The position numbers were made by a program, and so were the translations under genes. The notes under the pieces were generated by a model that was not told the origin of the DNA, did not search any database, and saw nothing but the letters and a program-made list of their open reading frames with translations. Of a stretch of DNA of 61,177 nucleotides, positions 15,309 through 23,985 are shown in pieces. Within the stretch, counting starts at the first letter, position 1. Each line of letters begins with the position of its first letter. Origin of the DNA: JBHHZJ01 sp046758005 (GTDB taxonomy: Bacteria; Pseudomonadota; Alphaproteobacteria; Kiloniellales; J153); the NCBI GenBank assembly GCA_046758005.1, contig JBHHZJ010000008.1, forward strand, positions 1 to 61,177. Reading direction: 5' to 3'.

Positions 15309-18300
15309 CTACTCCGCCGCGCTCTGGCGCGCCGGCGGGTTGCGGAAGGCGGCCAGCAGCTCGGCCTCGCGCGCCTTGGCTTCCGCGAGGTGCTTCTGCT
15401 TGACGTGGCCGAAGCCGCGGATGTGCTCGGGGATAGAGGCGAGGTCGACGGCGAGCGCGTGGCTCTCGGGCGTGAGCCCGGCGAGCAACTCCCCGACGAG
15501 CGTCTCGTAGTCCGCGATCAGCTGCCGCTCCCGCCGGCGCTCCGCGGTGTAGCCGAAGACGTCCAGCGGCGTGCCGCGCAGCCGGCGCAACTTCGCCAGG
15601 ACCTTGAAGGCGCGCAGCACCCAGGCGCCGAACTCGCGCTTCCGCAGGTGCCCGGTCTCCGGGTCGCGCGGGGCGAGCAAGGGCGGGGCAAGGTGGAGGC
15701 GCAGCTTGAAGTCGCCCTCGAACCGCTCGCGCACCTTGGCCAGGAACTCACCCTCGGTGAACAGGCGCGCCACCTCGTACTCGTCCTTGTAGGCGAGCAG
15801 CTTGAAGTAGGCGCGCGCGACCGCCGGCGCCAGGCCGGACATGCCCGGCGCGCGCTCGGCCTCGAGCGCCCGGACCCGCTCGACCAGCGTCTTGTAACGG
15901 GCGGCGTAGGCGGCGTCCTGATACTCCGTCAGGAAGCTCACGCGCCGGGCCACGACCTCGTCGAGGGTGGCGGAGAGGTGGTGGCTGCGCGGCGCCTCGC
16001 GCGGCGCGGCGAGCCTTTCCACCGCCGCCAGGTCGTGCGCGGCGCGCCGCCCCCACAGCAGGGCCTGCTGGTTGAACTCGACCGCGACCCCGTTCAGCTC
16101 GATCGCCCGCTCGATCGCCTCCAGCGAGACCGGCACCAGCCCTTTCTGCCAAGCGTAGCCGAGCATGAACAGGTTGGTGGCGATCGAATCGCCCGTGAGC
16201 GCGGTGGCGATGCGCGTGGCGTCGAGGAAGTCCGCGTTGCCGGCCCCGGCGGCGCCCGCGATCAGGTCATGGAGGGGGCGGGTCGGAAAATGCAGGTCCG
16301 GGTTGCGGGTGAAGTCGCCGGTGATGGTCTCGTGGCTGTTGACGATGGCGCGCGTGGTGCCCTGTGCGACCTTGGACAGGGCCTCGAACCCCGCCGCGAC
16401 CACGAGGTCGCAGCCGAGCACGAGGCGCGCCCCGCCGGCCGATAGGCGCACGGCGTGGATGTCCTCCGGCGCCGGGGCGATGCGGATGTGGCTGACCACG
16501 GCGCCGCCCTTCTGCGCCAGCCCCGTCATGTCGAGCACCGAGCAGCCCTTGCCTTCGAGATGCGCGGCCATGCCGAGCAGCGCGCCGATGGTCACGACGC
16601 CGGTGCCGCCGACCCCGGTGACCAGGATGCCGTAGGGTTCGCTCAAAGCGGGCAGCGCGGGCGTCGGCAGCGCCTCCCACACCTCCGGGGCGGTGGCCGC
16701 GCCGCGCTCGGCCTTCGGCTTGCGCACCCGCCCGCCGTGCACGGTCACGAAGCTGGGACAGAAGCCGTTGAGGCAGGAGAAGTCCTTGTTGCACGACGAC
16801 TGGTCGATCGTCCGCTTGCGCCCGAACTCGGTCTCGACCGGAACCACGGACAGGCAGTTGGAGGCCACCGAGCAGTCGCCGCAGCCCTCGCACACCAGGT
16901 CGTTGATAAAGACCCGCTTCGGCGGGTCGGGGTAGAGGCCGCGCTTGCGCCGGCGCCGTTTCTCGGCGGCGCAGGTCTGGTCGTAGACGATCGCGCTCAC
17001 GCCCGGCAGCTCGCGCAGGTCGCGCTGGATGCGGTCCAGCTGGTCGCGGTGGTGAACGCTGACCCCCGGTGCCCACTCGGTGCCGATCGGGTACTTCTGC
17101 GGTTCGTCGCTGACGACGACGATCTTGCCCACCCCCTCGGCGTAGAGCTGGCGGGTGATCATCGCCGGGTCGAGCGGCCCGTCCATCGGCTGGCCGCCGG
17201 TCATGGCCACGGCGTCGTTGTAGAGCACCTTGAAGGTGATGTTGACCCCGGCGGCCACGCAGGCGCGCACCGCCAGGATGCCCGAGTGGAAGTAGGTCCC
17301 GTCGCCCAGGTTGACGAACACGTGCTCGGTCGTGCTGAACGGCGCCTGGCCGACCCAGGACACCCCTTCGCCGCCCATCTGGGTGAAGGTGGCCGTGTCG
17401 CGGTCCATCCACTGGACCATGTAGTGGCAGCCGATGCCCGCGAGCGCCCGGCTGCCCTCGGGCACCTTGGTCGAGGTGTTGTGCGGGCAGCCGGAGCAGA
17501 AGTACGGGATGCGCTGGATCGCCGCCGTGTCGGCCTGAAGCGTCGTCTCCTTCTCGATCAGGAAGCGCAGGCGCTGCTCGATCCGCTCGCTCGAATGGAA
17601 GCGGGCGATGCGCCGGGCGATGACCCGGGCGATGCGCGCCGGCGTCAACTCGTTGGTCGAGGGCAGGATCCACTCGCCGTCCTCGTCGAACTTGCCGATG
17701 ACCCGCGGGCGCACGTCGGCGTGCCAGTTGTAGAGCTGCTCCTTGATCTGATTTTCCAGCACCGCGCGCTTTTCCTCGACCACGAGGATTTCCTCGAGGC
17801 CTTCGGCGAAGGTGCGCAGCCCTTCGCGCTCGAGCGGCCAGGTCATCCCGACCTTGTAGACGCTCAGGCCGATCTCGGCGGCCATCTCCTCGTCGATCCC
17901 GAGGTCGTCGAGCGCCTGGCGCACGTCGAGATAGGACTTGCCGGCGGTGACGATGCCGAAGCGGCGCTTGGGCGAATCGATGACGACGCGGTCGAGCTTG
18001 TTGGCCCGCGCGAAGGCGAGGGCCGCGTATACCTTGTAGCGATGCAGCCGCTCCTCCTGCTGCAGCGGCATGTCGGGCCAGCGGACGTTGAGTCCGCCGT
18101 TCGGCATCTCGAAATCCTTCGGTGTCGCGATCGCGATGCGGCGCGGATCGACGTAGACGCTGGCCGAGCTGTCCACGGTCTCGGCGATGGTCTTGAACGC
18201 GACCCAGCAGCCGGAGTAGCGCGACATCGCCCAGCCGTAGAGCCCCAGGTCGAGGAACTCCTGCACGCCGGCCGGGTTGAGCACCGGGATCATGGCGTCC

Positions 18301-18791
18301 ATGAAGGAGTACTCGCACTGGTGCGCCAGCGTCGAGGACTTGGCCGTGTGGTCGTCGCCGGCGAGCAGCAGCACCCCGCCGTGTCGGGCGGTGCCGGCCG
18401 CGTTGCCGTGCTTGAAGACGTCGCCGGAACGGTCGACCCCGGGGCCCTTGCCGTACCACATGGCGAAGACGCCGTCGTAGGCGCTGTCGCCGAACAGGCC
18501 GCTCTGCTGGCTGCCCCAGATGGCGGTGGCGGCGAGATCCTCGTTGACGCCCGGCTGGAAATGGATGTGGTTGTTCTCGAGGAAGCGCCGCGCGCGCCAG
18601 AGCTGCTGGTCGAGGCCGCCGAGCGGCGAACCGCGGTAGCCCGAGATGAAGCATCCCGTGTTGAGCCCGGCCGCCGCGTCGCGCTGGCGCTGCATCATCG
18701 GCAGGCGGACGAGCGCCTGCGTGCCCGTGAGGTAGACGCGACCGGATTCGAGCTCGTACTTGTCGTCGAGTGTGACCGCCGCAAGGGTCAT
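15309..18791 (-). CDS. Indolepyruvate ferredoxin oxidoreductase family protein, fused alpha and gamma parts
   Basis: An 1160-residue TPP and iron-sulfur enzyme that oxidatively decarboxylates 2-oxo acids (indolepyruvate and other amino-acid-derived acids) to acyl-CoA. The N-terminal half is the pyrimidine/2-oxoacid domain (TGCFISGYRGSPLGGLDQ). The TPP domain carries CSGCPHNTS, GDGTYFHSG and YNDAVAMTGGQP. A cluster segment (CEGCGDCSVASNC) follows, and the C-terminal gamma-type domain starts GILVTGVGGTGVVTIG. This single-chain layout is usual in proteobacteria. Start at 18791 is preferred over one 24 codons upstream. No partner subunit is needed or seen nearby. Confidence 0.92.
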   Translation of the reverse strand: MTLAAVTLDDKYELESGRVYLTGTQALVRLPMMQRQRDAAAGLNTGCFISGYRGSPLGGLDQQLWRARRFLENNHIHFQPGVNEDLAATAIWGSQQSGLFGDSAYDGVFAMWYGKGPGVDRSGDVFKHGNAAGTARHGGVLLLAGDDHTAKSSTLAHQCEYSFMDAMIPVLNPAGVQEFLDLGLYGWAMSRYSGCWVAFKTIAETVDSSASVYVDPRRIAIATPKDFEMPNGGLNVRWPDMPLQQEERLHRYKVYAALAFARANKLDRVVIDSPKRRFGIVTAGKSYLDVRQALDDLGIDEEMAAEIGLSVYKVGMTWPLEREGLRTFAEGLEEILVVEEKRAVLENQIKEQLYNWHADVRPRVIGKFDEDGEWILPSTNELTPARIARVIARRIARFHSSERIEQRLRFLIEKETTLQADTAAIQRIPYFCSGCPHNTSTKVPEGSRALAGIGCHYMVQWMDRDTATFTQMGGEGVSWVGQAPFSTTEHVFVNLGDGTYFHSGILAVRACVAAGVNITFKVLYNDAVAMTGGQPMDGPLDPAMITRQLYAEGVGKIVVVSDEPQKYPIGTEWAPGVSVHHRDQLDRIQRDLRELPGVSAIVYDQTCAAEKRRRRKRGLYPDPPKRVFINDLVCEGCGDCSVASNCLSVVPVETEFGRKRTIDQSSCNKDFSCLNGFCPSFVTVHGGRVRKPKAERGAATAPEVWEALPTPALPALSEPYGILVTGVGGTGVVTIGALLGMAAHLEGKGCSVLDMTGLAQKGGAVVSHIRIAPAPEDIHAVRLSAGGARLVLGCDLVVAAGFEALSKVAQGTTRAIVNSHETITGDFTRNPDLHFPTRPLHDLIAGAAGAGNADFLDATRIATALTGDSIATNLFMLGYAWQKGLVPVSLEAIERAIELNGVAVEFNQQALLWGRRAAHDLAAVERLAAPREAPRSHHLSATLDEVVARRVSFLTEYQDAAYAARYKTLVERVRALEAERAPGMSGLAPAVARAYFKLLAYKDEYEVARLFTEGEFLAKVRERFEGDFKLRLHLAPPLLAPRDPETGHLRKREFGAWVLRAFKVLAKLRRLRGTPLDVFGYTAERRRERQLIADYETLVGELLAGLTPESHALAVDLASIPEHIRGFGHVKQKHLAEAKAREAELLAAFRNPPARQSAAE

Positions 18792-18990
18792 CGCCGGACA
18801 TCCCGCCATAGAGCGCCATAGATTCGCACGGACAAGGTTAACGCTTGCTGAGCCCCCCGGCAATCGCGCGCCCCGAGGTGGGCGAAATGCAGGTTTCGCC
18901 CCCCGGCCGCCCGCGCGGCGCGGCGAAGGCGGCCGCCGCGCCGCATGAGACGAAACCTTCCGGCGCGACCCGCGCCGACACGCGGGCGGC

Positions 18991-19440
18991 TCAATACCGC
19001 AAGGTGATCACGATCACCCGGTGTTCCGGCCCGACCTCGAAGGCCGCCTCCTCGAAACTGGGCGGCCCGAAGCCGATCCAAGCGCCGTTGCTGAACCCGA
19101 GTCCTTCCTTCGGCAGGCCGAGCCACGTGCGGTCGAACTTCCCGTTGCCGTTTTCGTCGTGATAGGTGGCCACCGCGTAGCGGCCCGGCCTCAGACCGGG
19201 GAAGTCGAAACGGACCCGGCCGCCGGGCGCGGCGGGGCGGCCGGTCGCGATAAGCGCCGCGTCCGCCTTGGTGAACTCTTCGGGCTTGTCCCACAGCGCC
19301 AGCCGGACCTGGCCCTCGGCGCTGCGCAGGTTCTCGACGACGATGGTGAGATCGGACGGTTCCGTCGTCTGCGCCGCCGCGACGGCGCCGATGAGCAAAG
19401 CCGCGCCGGCCACGGTCGCCGCGGTCAAGCGGCCGATCAT
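18991..19440 (-). CDS. DUF2141 family exported protein
   Basis: A 149-residue protein with a signal peptide (about residues 1-23, ending AVAAAQ). The mature part has the DUF2141 pattern: LTIVVENLRSAEGQVRLALW, then FDFPGLRPGRYAVATYHDEN, NGKFDRTWLGLPKEGLGFSN, and a closing beta strand IVITLRY. This is a small immunoglobulin-like periplasmic domain of unknown function. The copy 2 repeat element lies just upstream of its start. Confidence 0.88.
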   Translation of the reverse strand: MIGRLTAATVAGAALLIGAVAAAQTTEPSDLTIVVENLRSAEGQVRLALWDKPEEFTKADAALIATGRPAAPGGRVRFDFPGLRPGRYAVATYHDENGNGKFDRTWLGLPKEGLGFSNGAWIGFGPPSFEEAAFEVGPEHRVIVITLRY

Positions 19441-19501
19441 GCGGACCTCCAGACCGGGCGCGGCCGGGCCGCGGGCCCGGCGGTTGCGTCAAACCCGGAT
19501 C

Positions 19502-19626
19502 ATACCGGCGCGCAAATGAACCCATCCGCCCGCTGGTATTTCGTCCCATGTTCGCGCGCCGCCCAAGGCCAACCCGGCGCGCGGAACCCGATGAGCGCCC
19601 GAGCCGCCTCGTGCGCCCATCGGCAT
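19502..19626 (-). repeat. Two-stem-loop intergenic element, copy 2 (inverted)
   Basis: Reverse complement of the element at 5779-5907. Stem A pairs 19584-19598 with 19612-19626 (imperfect here). The spacer again has CGCGCCGGGTTGGCC and GGGCGGCGCGCG, and stem B pairs 19502-19518 with 19523-19539 (13 of 17), containing CCGCTGGTAT at 19530. Stem order and spacer length are kept while many loop and stem bases differ. It lies upstream of the DUF2141 gene and downstream of the pentapeptide gene stop (both minus strand). Confidence 0.85.
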
Positions 19627-19744
19627 CATAAGTAGACCGAGGGCGGCGCGCTGGGAAGATGCTTTGGACGAACGGCCGATCACAATATTGCGCACGGCGA
19701 CCGCCCGCCGCGGCGGCGAGGTGAGCGACGCGGGCCCGGCCCTG

Positions 19745-20782
19745 TCAGACCGCTTCCTTGAGCAGCGTGATCAACGCGGTCCCGGGAAGCTGGCCGGTCT
19801 TGCAGCCCGTGAAGTTCGCGCGCCGCATGTTCGCATCGAGCAGGTCCGCGCCGCGCAGGTCGGCGCCGCTCAGGTCCGCGCCCAGCAGGTTGGCGCCGCG
19901 CAGGTTGGCGGCGGCCAGCAGCGCGCCCGACAGGTTCGTTCCGACCAAGGTCGCCGCACCGAAGTTGGCCGCGGCGAGGGTCGCCCCGGCCAGATCGCGT
20001 CCGCTGAGGTCGATGCCGGCGAAATCCGCCCGCTCTCCGGTGGCGCCGCCGGAAACGATCCACTCCCCGTGCGCGCGCAGCTTGGCCTCGATCCAGCGGT
20101 CGCTCACGATCAACTCGTTCGCCATCTTGGCGGTGCTCAGGTCGAGGCCCGTGAGGTCGGTGTCCAAGAGCGCCGCGCCGCGCAGATCGGCATCGAGCAA
20201 GCGGGCGCCGGTCAGCTTGGCGTTGATAATTTCCGCCCCCTGGAACTGGGTCGCGCGCAGGTCCGCGTTCCTCAGATCCGTGTCGTGGAGGACCGCGCCG
20301 ATGAAGATCGCGTTCTTGAGCTTGCTGCGCACCATGTTGGTTTGGCGCAGAATGGCGCCCCGGAACGTGCTGACGATCGTCTTGCCGACCTCGTTGGTCT
20401 CCTCGTCGAAGATGGCGCAGTCGCGCAGATCGGCGCCTTCCAGCTTGGCGCCGGTCAGATCGGCGTTCTCGAAGGTCGAGGCGCGCAGGCCCGCGTTCTC
20501 GAAATTCGCCCCGCTGAGGTCGGCCTGCGCGAAGTTGGCCGCCAGGAGCTGGGCGCAACGGAAGTCGACGCAGTACAGCGTCGCGTTGCTGAAGTTGCAG
20601 CCAAGCATCTCCGATTGCCGCAGGACCATGTTGCTGAGATCCAGGCCGGCGAGGTCGCAGCGGCGCATCACCAGCTTGCGGCCGTCGCGCACGCCGTTCA
20701 CGAAATGGACGTGCATTTCATGGAGGCGATCCAGCACCGGCTGGCTCAGGCGGACCCCTGCTAGAACGCGTGCACCTTTCAT
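19745..20782 (-). CDS. Pentapeptide-repeat protein
   Basis: A 345-residue protein made largely of A(D/N)LxX pentapeptides that fold as a right-handed square beta-helix: about residues 40-125 (CDLAGLDLSNMVLRQSEML, ADLSGANFENAGLRAS), 145-215, and 250-330 (ANLRGANLLGADLSGADLRG). Two breaks, near residue 127 (FDEETNEVGKTIVSTFRG) and 220-250, interrupt the helix. The first 35 residues are not repetitive. There is no signal peptide, so it is probably cytosolic. Some such proteins mimic DNA or protect gyrase; nothing here decides a role. Confidence 0.85.
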   Translation of the reverse strand: MKGARVLAGVRLSQPVLDRLHEMHVHFVNGVRDGRKLVMRRCDLAGLDLSNMVLRQSEMLGCNFSNATLYCVDFRCAQLLAANFAQADLSGANFENAGLRASTFENADLTGAKLEGADLRDCAIFDEETNEVGKTIVSTFRGAILRQTNMVRSKLKNAIFIGAVLHDTDLRNADLRATQFQGAEIINAKLTGARLLDADLRGAALLDTDLTGLDLSTAKMANELIVSDRWIEAKLRAHGEWIVSGGATGERADFAGIDLSGRDLAGATLAAANFGAATLVGTNLSGALLAAANLRGANLLGADLSGADLRGADLLDANMRRANFTGCKTGQLPGTALITLLKEAV

Positions 20783-21149
20783 CCTCGTGCTCCCTGGGTT
20801 CTACCCAGCTTGACTTGGGCGCCGCATGCCATTTGCACCGACCGCGCAACCACACAACGCCCGATCCGGGCCGGCGCCGCGTCCTCGCGCCAGCTTGCCG
20901 GCTCGACCAGGCGCCCCGCAGCCCGAGGCCCTTTGAAGCGTCTTCATTGGACAGAATAATGATTAAGGATTTATAAATTTCGACAAGATGAAAGGAACAA
21001 TGCCCACAATATTTGTGACTGATTATAAGCTTGGTCTCGTATTGTTAAATATTATTAGCTAATTCCGTGGAAGGATTGTTTGGATTACGCCCTATTGACT
21101 AAACGTGTGTGAAAAGTCGGTAATCGCCGGCCTGAATGGGCCGAAGGCC
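20783..21149. other. Intergenic region with an AT-rich island
   Basis: About 370 bases between the pentapeptide gene start and the stop of the CHRD gene. Roughly 20945-21100 is strongly AT-rich (for example GTTAAATATTATTAGCTAAT near 21047), unlike the GC-rich rest of the window. It should contain the pentapeptide gene promoter. No open frame of note, no clear repeat. The composition may mark foreign DNA or a highly melted regulatory site. Confidence 0.6.
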
Positions 21150-21707
21150 CTATTGCGAGCGCTCGGCCCGAACGATGCCGCGCAATCCGACCGGGCAGCA
21201 GAATACGTGGCCTGGCGCGATCGGTTTCAGGACGTGCAGGGCGACATAGGCATCCCTCTCTTCCATGAACTCGATCAGGAGACTCAAGGGGTGTCCTTTC
21301 AACGGACCCACCAGATCGGCCTGCCTGATTACCCCCTTGGCCAGCACCCCATCGACCGCGATGCCGCCGCGGATGAAGTCCGTCAAGATGACCACAATGG
21401 GGCCATGTTCGCGCTTCGGTGAGGTCTTTCGGAATCGGCGGGGTAAAGTGTCTCGTATGACGGCTTCCGGCGTGAGATGGATATGGGCCTGGGTGAAAGC
21501 CTCGAGGTTTTCGACCGTCAACTCGTATCTCAGTTCTCTGCCGTCGCCGCTGAGGCGAAACTTCGCCTGCCCCCCGGCATCCGCCCTGACGAATTCCCGA
21601 ACCCGCGCCAGGTCGGCGATGAAATCCCGCGCGCCGGCGGCGGCAAGATCCGCACCCAGCGCCGTTGTGGCCACGGCCAGCGCGCCAGCCGTTAAGATCG
21701 TCCTCAT
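21150..21707 (-). CDS. CHRD-domain exported protein
   Basis: A 185-residue protein with a signal peptide (about residues 1-24, ending LAAAGA) and a CHRD domain. The domain shows LRYELTVENLEAFTQAHIHL followed by the long strand-loop GPIVVILTDFIRG, then LVGPLKGHPLSLLIEFMEER and the ending YVALHV. CHRD domains (named from chordin) occur in many secreted bacterial proteins and their role there is unknown. Two cysteines close to the end (VFCCPVG) are unusual. Single gene, 407 bases from the next. Confidence 0.85.
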   Translation of the reverse strand: MRTILTAGALAVATTALGADLAAAGARDFIADLARVREFVRADAGGQAKFRLSGDGRELRYELTVENLEAFTQAHIHLTPEAVIRDTLPRRFRKTSPKREHGPIVVILTDFIRGGIAVDGVLAKGVIRQADLVGPLKGHPLSLLIEFMEERDAYVALHVLKPIAPGHVFCCPVGLRGIVRAERSQ

Positions 21708-22114
21708 GGTCTGCTCCTGCCTGTGAGCGCCGTTGCAGGTTCGCCATTAACGAGCCCGCAACGCGCCGAGGCGCTGGGGAGACTTTACCCCGAAATTTCC
21801 CGAATGAAGCTTTTTTGGAAACATGGCCGCCGTCCGTGGTCGCTCGCCTCGCCGGAAATTCTGGGTCTAACGTTCACGGAGTCGCGGCGCGGGAGCTGGC
21901 GGGCACGCGCGATTGGGTCCGGCGCCGCTGGCCAAGAGCGCTCGACGCCGCCGAGCCCGGCGCGGAATCGGGATCAGCGCCTTGGAGCCGCGCCGGATCA
22001 AGGCCGTCGGGCGAAAAGCCGGACCAATCCCACGAAGCGCGAACCGGCCTCGCCAAGCCGACATCGAACGATGCGCCCCGGTCCGGAACATCCGGCAGCT
22101 CTCGGACTCGGTCC
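21708..22114. other. Intergenic region, nothing recognised
   Basis: About 400 bases between the stop of the acyl-CoA synthetase gene and the start of the CHRD gene, both on the minus strand. It should hold the CHRD promoter, around the AT-richer stretch near 21790-21830. Open frames on both strands give no protein I recognise, and I see no repeat or clear terminator. Confidence 0.5.
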
Positions 22115-23974
22115 CTAATACAGCCGATCCAGTTCCTCCCCGTAGACCGCCATGATTTTGTGCCGGCGGATCTTGAGGGTCGGCGTCATCATCTGGTTGT
22201 CGACGGTGAAGGGCGCGCGCGCGATCAGGAAGCGGCGCACCCTTTCGAGCGGCGACAGTGCGGCGTTCACCCGCTCGACCACGGCGCTCAGCGCGGCGTG
22301 CAGCTCCGGGTCGCGGCTGAGCTCGGCCAGGTCCGGCCGCTTGCCGCGCTCGCGCGCGAAGGCCTGGAGGAACTCCTGATCGGGCGTCAGGACGGCGACC
22401 AGGTGCGGGCGCATTTCGCCGTACACCATGGCCTGGTGGATCTCGGGCTCCAGGGTCAGGTAGCCTTCGATCCGGGCCGGCGAGACGTTGTCGCCGCCCG
22501 ACAGGACGATGATGTCCTTCTTGCGGTCGGTGATCTTGATGTAGCCGTCCGCGTCGATCTCGCCGATGTCGCCGGTGTGCAGCCAGCCGTCGCGCAACGC
22601 GGCCGCCGTGGCCTCCTCGTTGCGCCAGTAGCCCTGCATGACCAGTTCGCCGCGCACGAGAACCTCGCCGTCCTCGGCGAGCTTGACCTCCACGCCCTCG
22701 AGCGGTGGGCCGACGGTGTCCATCTTGACCTTGTCCGGCGGGTTGGCGGAGACCACCGGGGCGGCCTCGGTCTGGCCGTATCCCTGGAGCACGCGCAGGC
22801 CGAGCGCGGTGAAGAAGATCCCGATATCCGGGTTGAGCGCGGCCCCGCCGGAGACCATGGCCTTCAGGCGCCCGCCGAAGCGCGCCCGCATCTTGTCGCG
22901 CACCAGGCGCTCGGCGACGCGATCCAGCAGGCGCTCGCCCCAGCCGAGGCCGTGCGGCGAAAAATATCGCTTGCGGCCGAGCCGCAGCGTCAGGTCGAAC
23001 AGCCGCTTGCCCAGCGCACCCTGCTTTTCCGCATTGCGCAGGACGCGCTGATACATGGTCTCGTAGAGGCGCGGCACCGCGGTCATGATCGTCGGCCGCA
23101 CCTCCGCCAGGTTGGTCAGCAGGTGTTCCGCGCCGGTGGCGTAATAGATCTCGGCCCCGATCGACATGGGGAAGAACTGGCCGGTGGTGTGCTCGTAGGC
23201 GTGGGAGAGCGGCAGGAACGACAGGAAAACCTCGTGCTCCAGGCCGAGCTGTTGGAGCAGATAGTACGCGCCCATGCAATTGCAGAGGATGGCGCCGTGG
23301 CTCAGCATCACGGCCTTCGGGGCCCCGCCGGTGCCGGAGGTGTAGATGAAGCACGCCGTTTCGCCGCGCCTGATCCCGGCCACGACATCGCCCACGTCGT
23401 CGGGCATCGCGGCGCCCTTGGCCAGGGTGTCGGCCCAGCCATGGAGTTCGATCGCGCCGCGTTGGCCCTGGCTCGGCTCCTCGATGGCGACGACCCAGCG
23501 GCACTCCGGCGCCTGGCGGGCCGCGGGCAGAACCCGCGCGAGCGCCCGGGTCGAGACGATCGCGCCGCACGCGCCGCTGTCGGCGAGCACGTGGTGATGG
23601 TCGTCCGTCGTGTTCGTCGTGTATGCCGGCACGGTGATGCCGCCGGCCGCCATGATCGCGACGTCGGCGATCAGCCACTCGGGCCGGTTCTCCGAGACCA
23701 GCACGACCCGGTCGCCGCGCGCCAGGCCGAGCGCGCGAAGGCCCCGCGAAAGGTCGCGCACCGCGCCTTCGACCTCGCGCCAGGTCATCGCACGGTACCG
23801 GCCCTCGCGCTTCGCCCACAGGAAGTTCCGGTCGGCCAGTTGGCCGGCCTGGCGGAGGAACAGGGCGGGCAGGCTGGGGCACGCGGCGTAGTCCGTCGCC
23901 CGGCCGCCGGGCGGGCCGGCGCGCGCTTTGGGCTTGGTGTCCGCGTCCGGTCCGGCTATATCGCAGGTCGTCAT
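22115..23974 (-). CDS. AMP-dependent long-chain acyl-CoA synthetase
   Basis: Activates a fatty acid to acyl-CoA through an acyl-AMP. The 619-residue protein has the P-loop-like YTSGTGGAPKAVMLSHG, the adenine site GYGQTEAAPV, the hinge TGDIGEIDADGYIKITDRKK and the following DIIVLSGGDNVSP. Length and the EHTTGQFFPMSIGAEIYY region fit the long-chain (FadD15/ACSL-like) group. It is divergent from pepF with start codons only 11 bases apart, so its promoter must lie within pepF. Chain length of the substrate is inferred. Confidence 0.9.
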   Translation of the reverse strand: MTTCDIAGPDADTKPKARAGPPGGRATDYAACPSLPALFLRQAGQLADRNFLWAKREGRYRAMTWREVEGAVRDLSRGLRALGLARGDRVVLVSENRPEWLIADVAIMAAGGITVPAYTTNTTDDHHHVLADSGACGAIVSTRALARVLPAARQAPECRWVVAIEEPSQGQRGAIELHGWADTLAKGAAMPDDVGDVVAGIRRGETACFIYTSGTGGAPKAVMLSHGAILCNCMGAYYLLQQLGLEHEVFLSFLPLSHAYEHTTGQFFPMSIGAEIYYATGAEHLLTNLAEVRPTIMTAVPRLYETMYQRVLRNAEKQGALGKRLFDLTLRLGRKRYFSPHGLGWGERLLDRVAERLVRDKMRARFGGRLKAMVSGGAALNPDIGIFFTALGLRVLQGYGQTEAAPVVSANPPDKVKMDTVGPPLEGVEVKLAEDGEVLVRGELVMQGYWRNEEATAAALRDGWLHTGDIGEIDADGYIKITDRKKDIIVLSGGDNVSPARIEGYLTLEPEIHQAMVYGEMRPHLVAVLTPDQEFLQAFARERGKRPDLAELSRDPELHAALSAVVERVNAALSPLERVRRFLIARAPFTVDNQMMTPTLKIRRHKIMAVYGEELDRLY

Positions 23975-23985
23975 GGAGTCGTCCG

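Noticed and set aside
16267..18819. Open frames of 788 and 850 codons on both strands opposite or out of frame with the large oxidoreductase
   Set aside because: Their Arg/Ala/Gly/His-heavy composition has no motif, and they lie wholly over a gene with clear TPP and Fe-S motifs. They are shadows typical of high-GC DNA.
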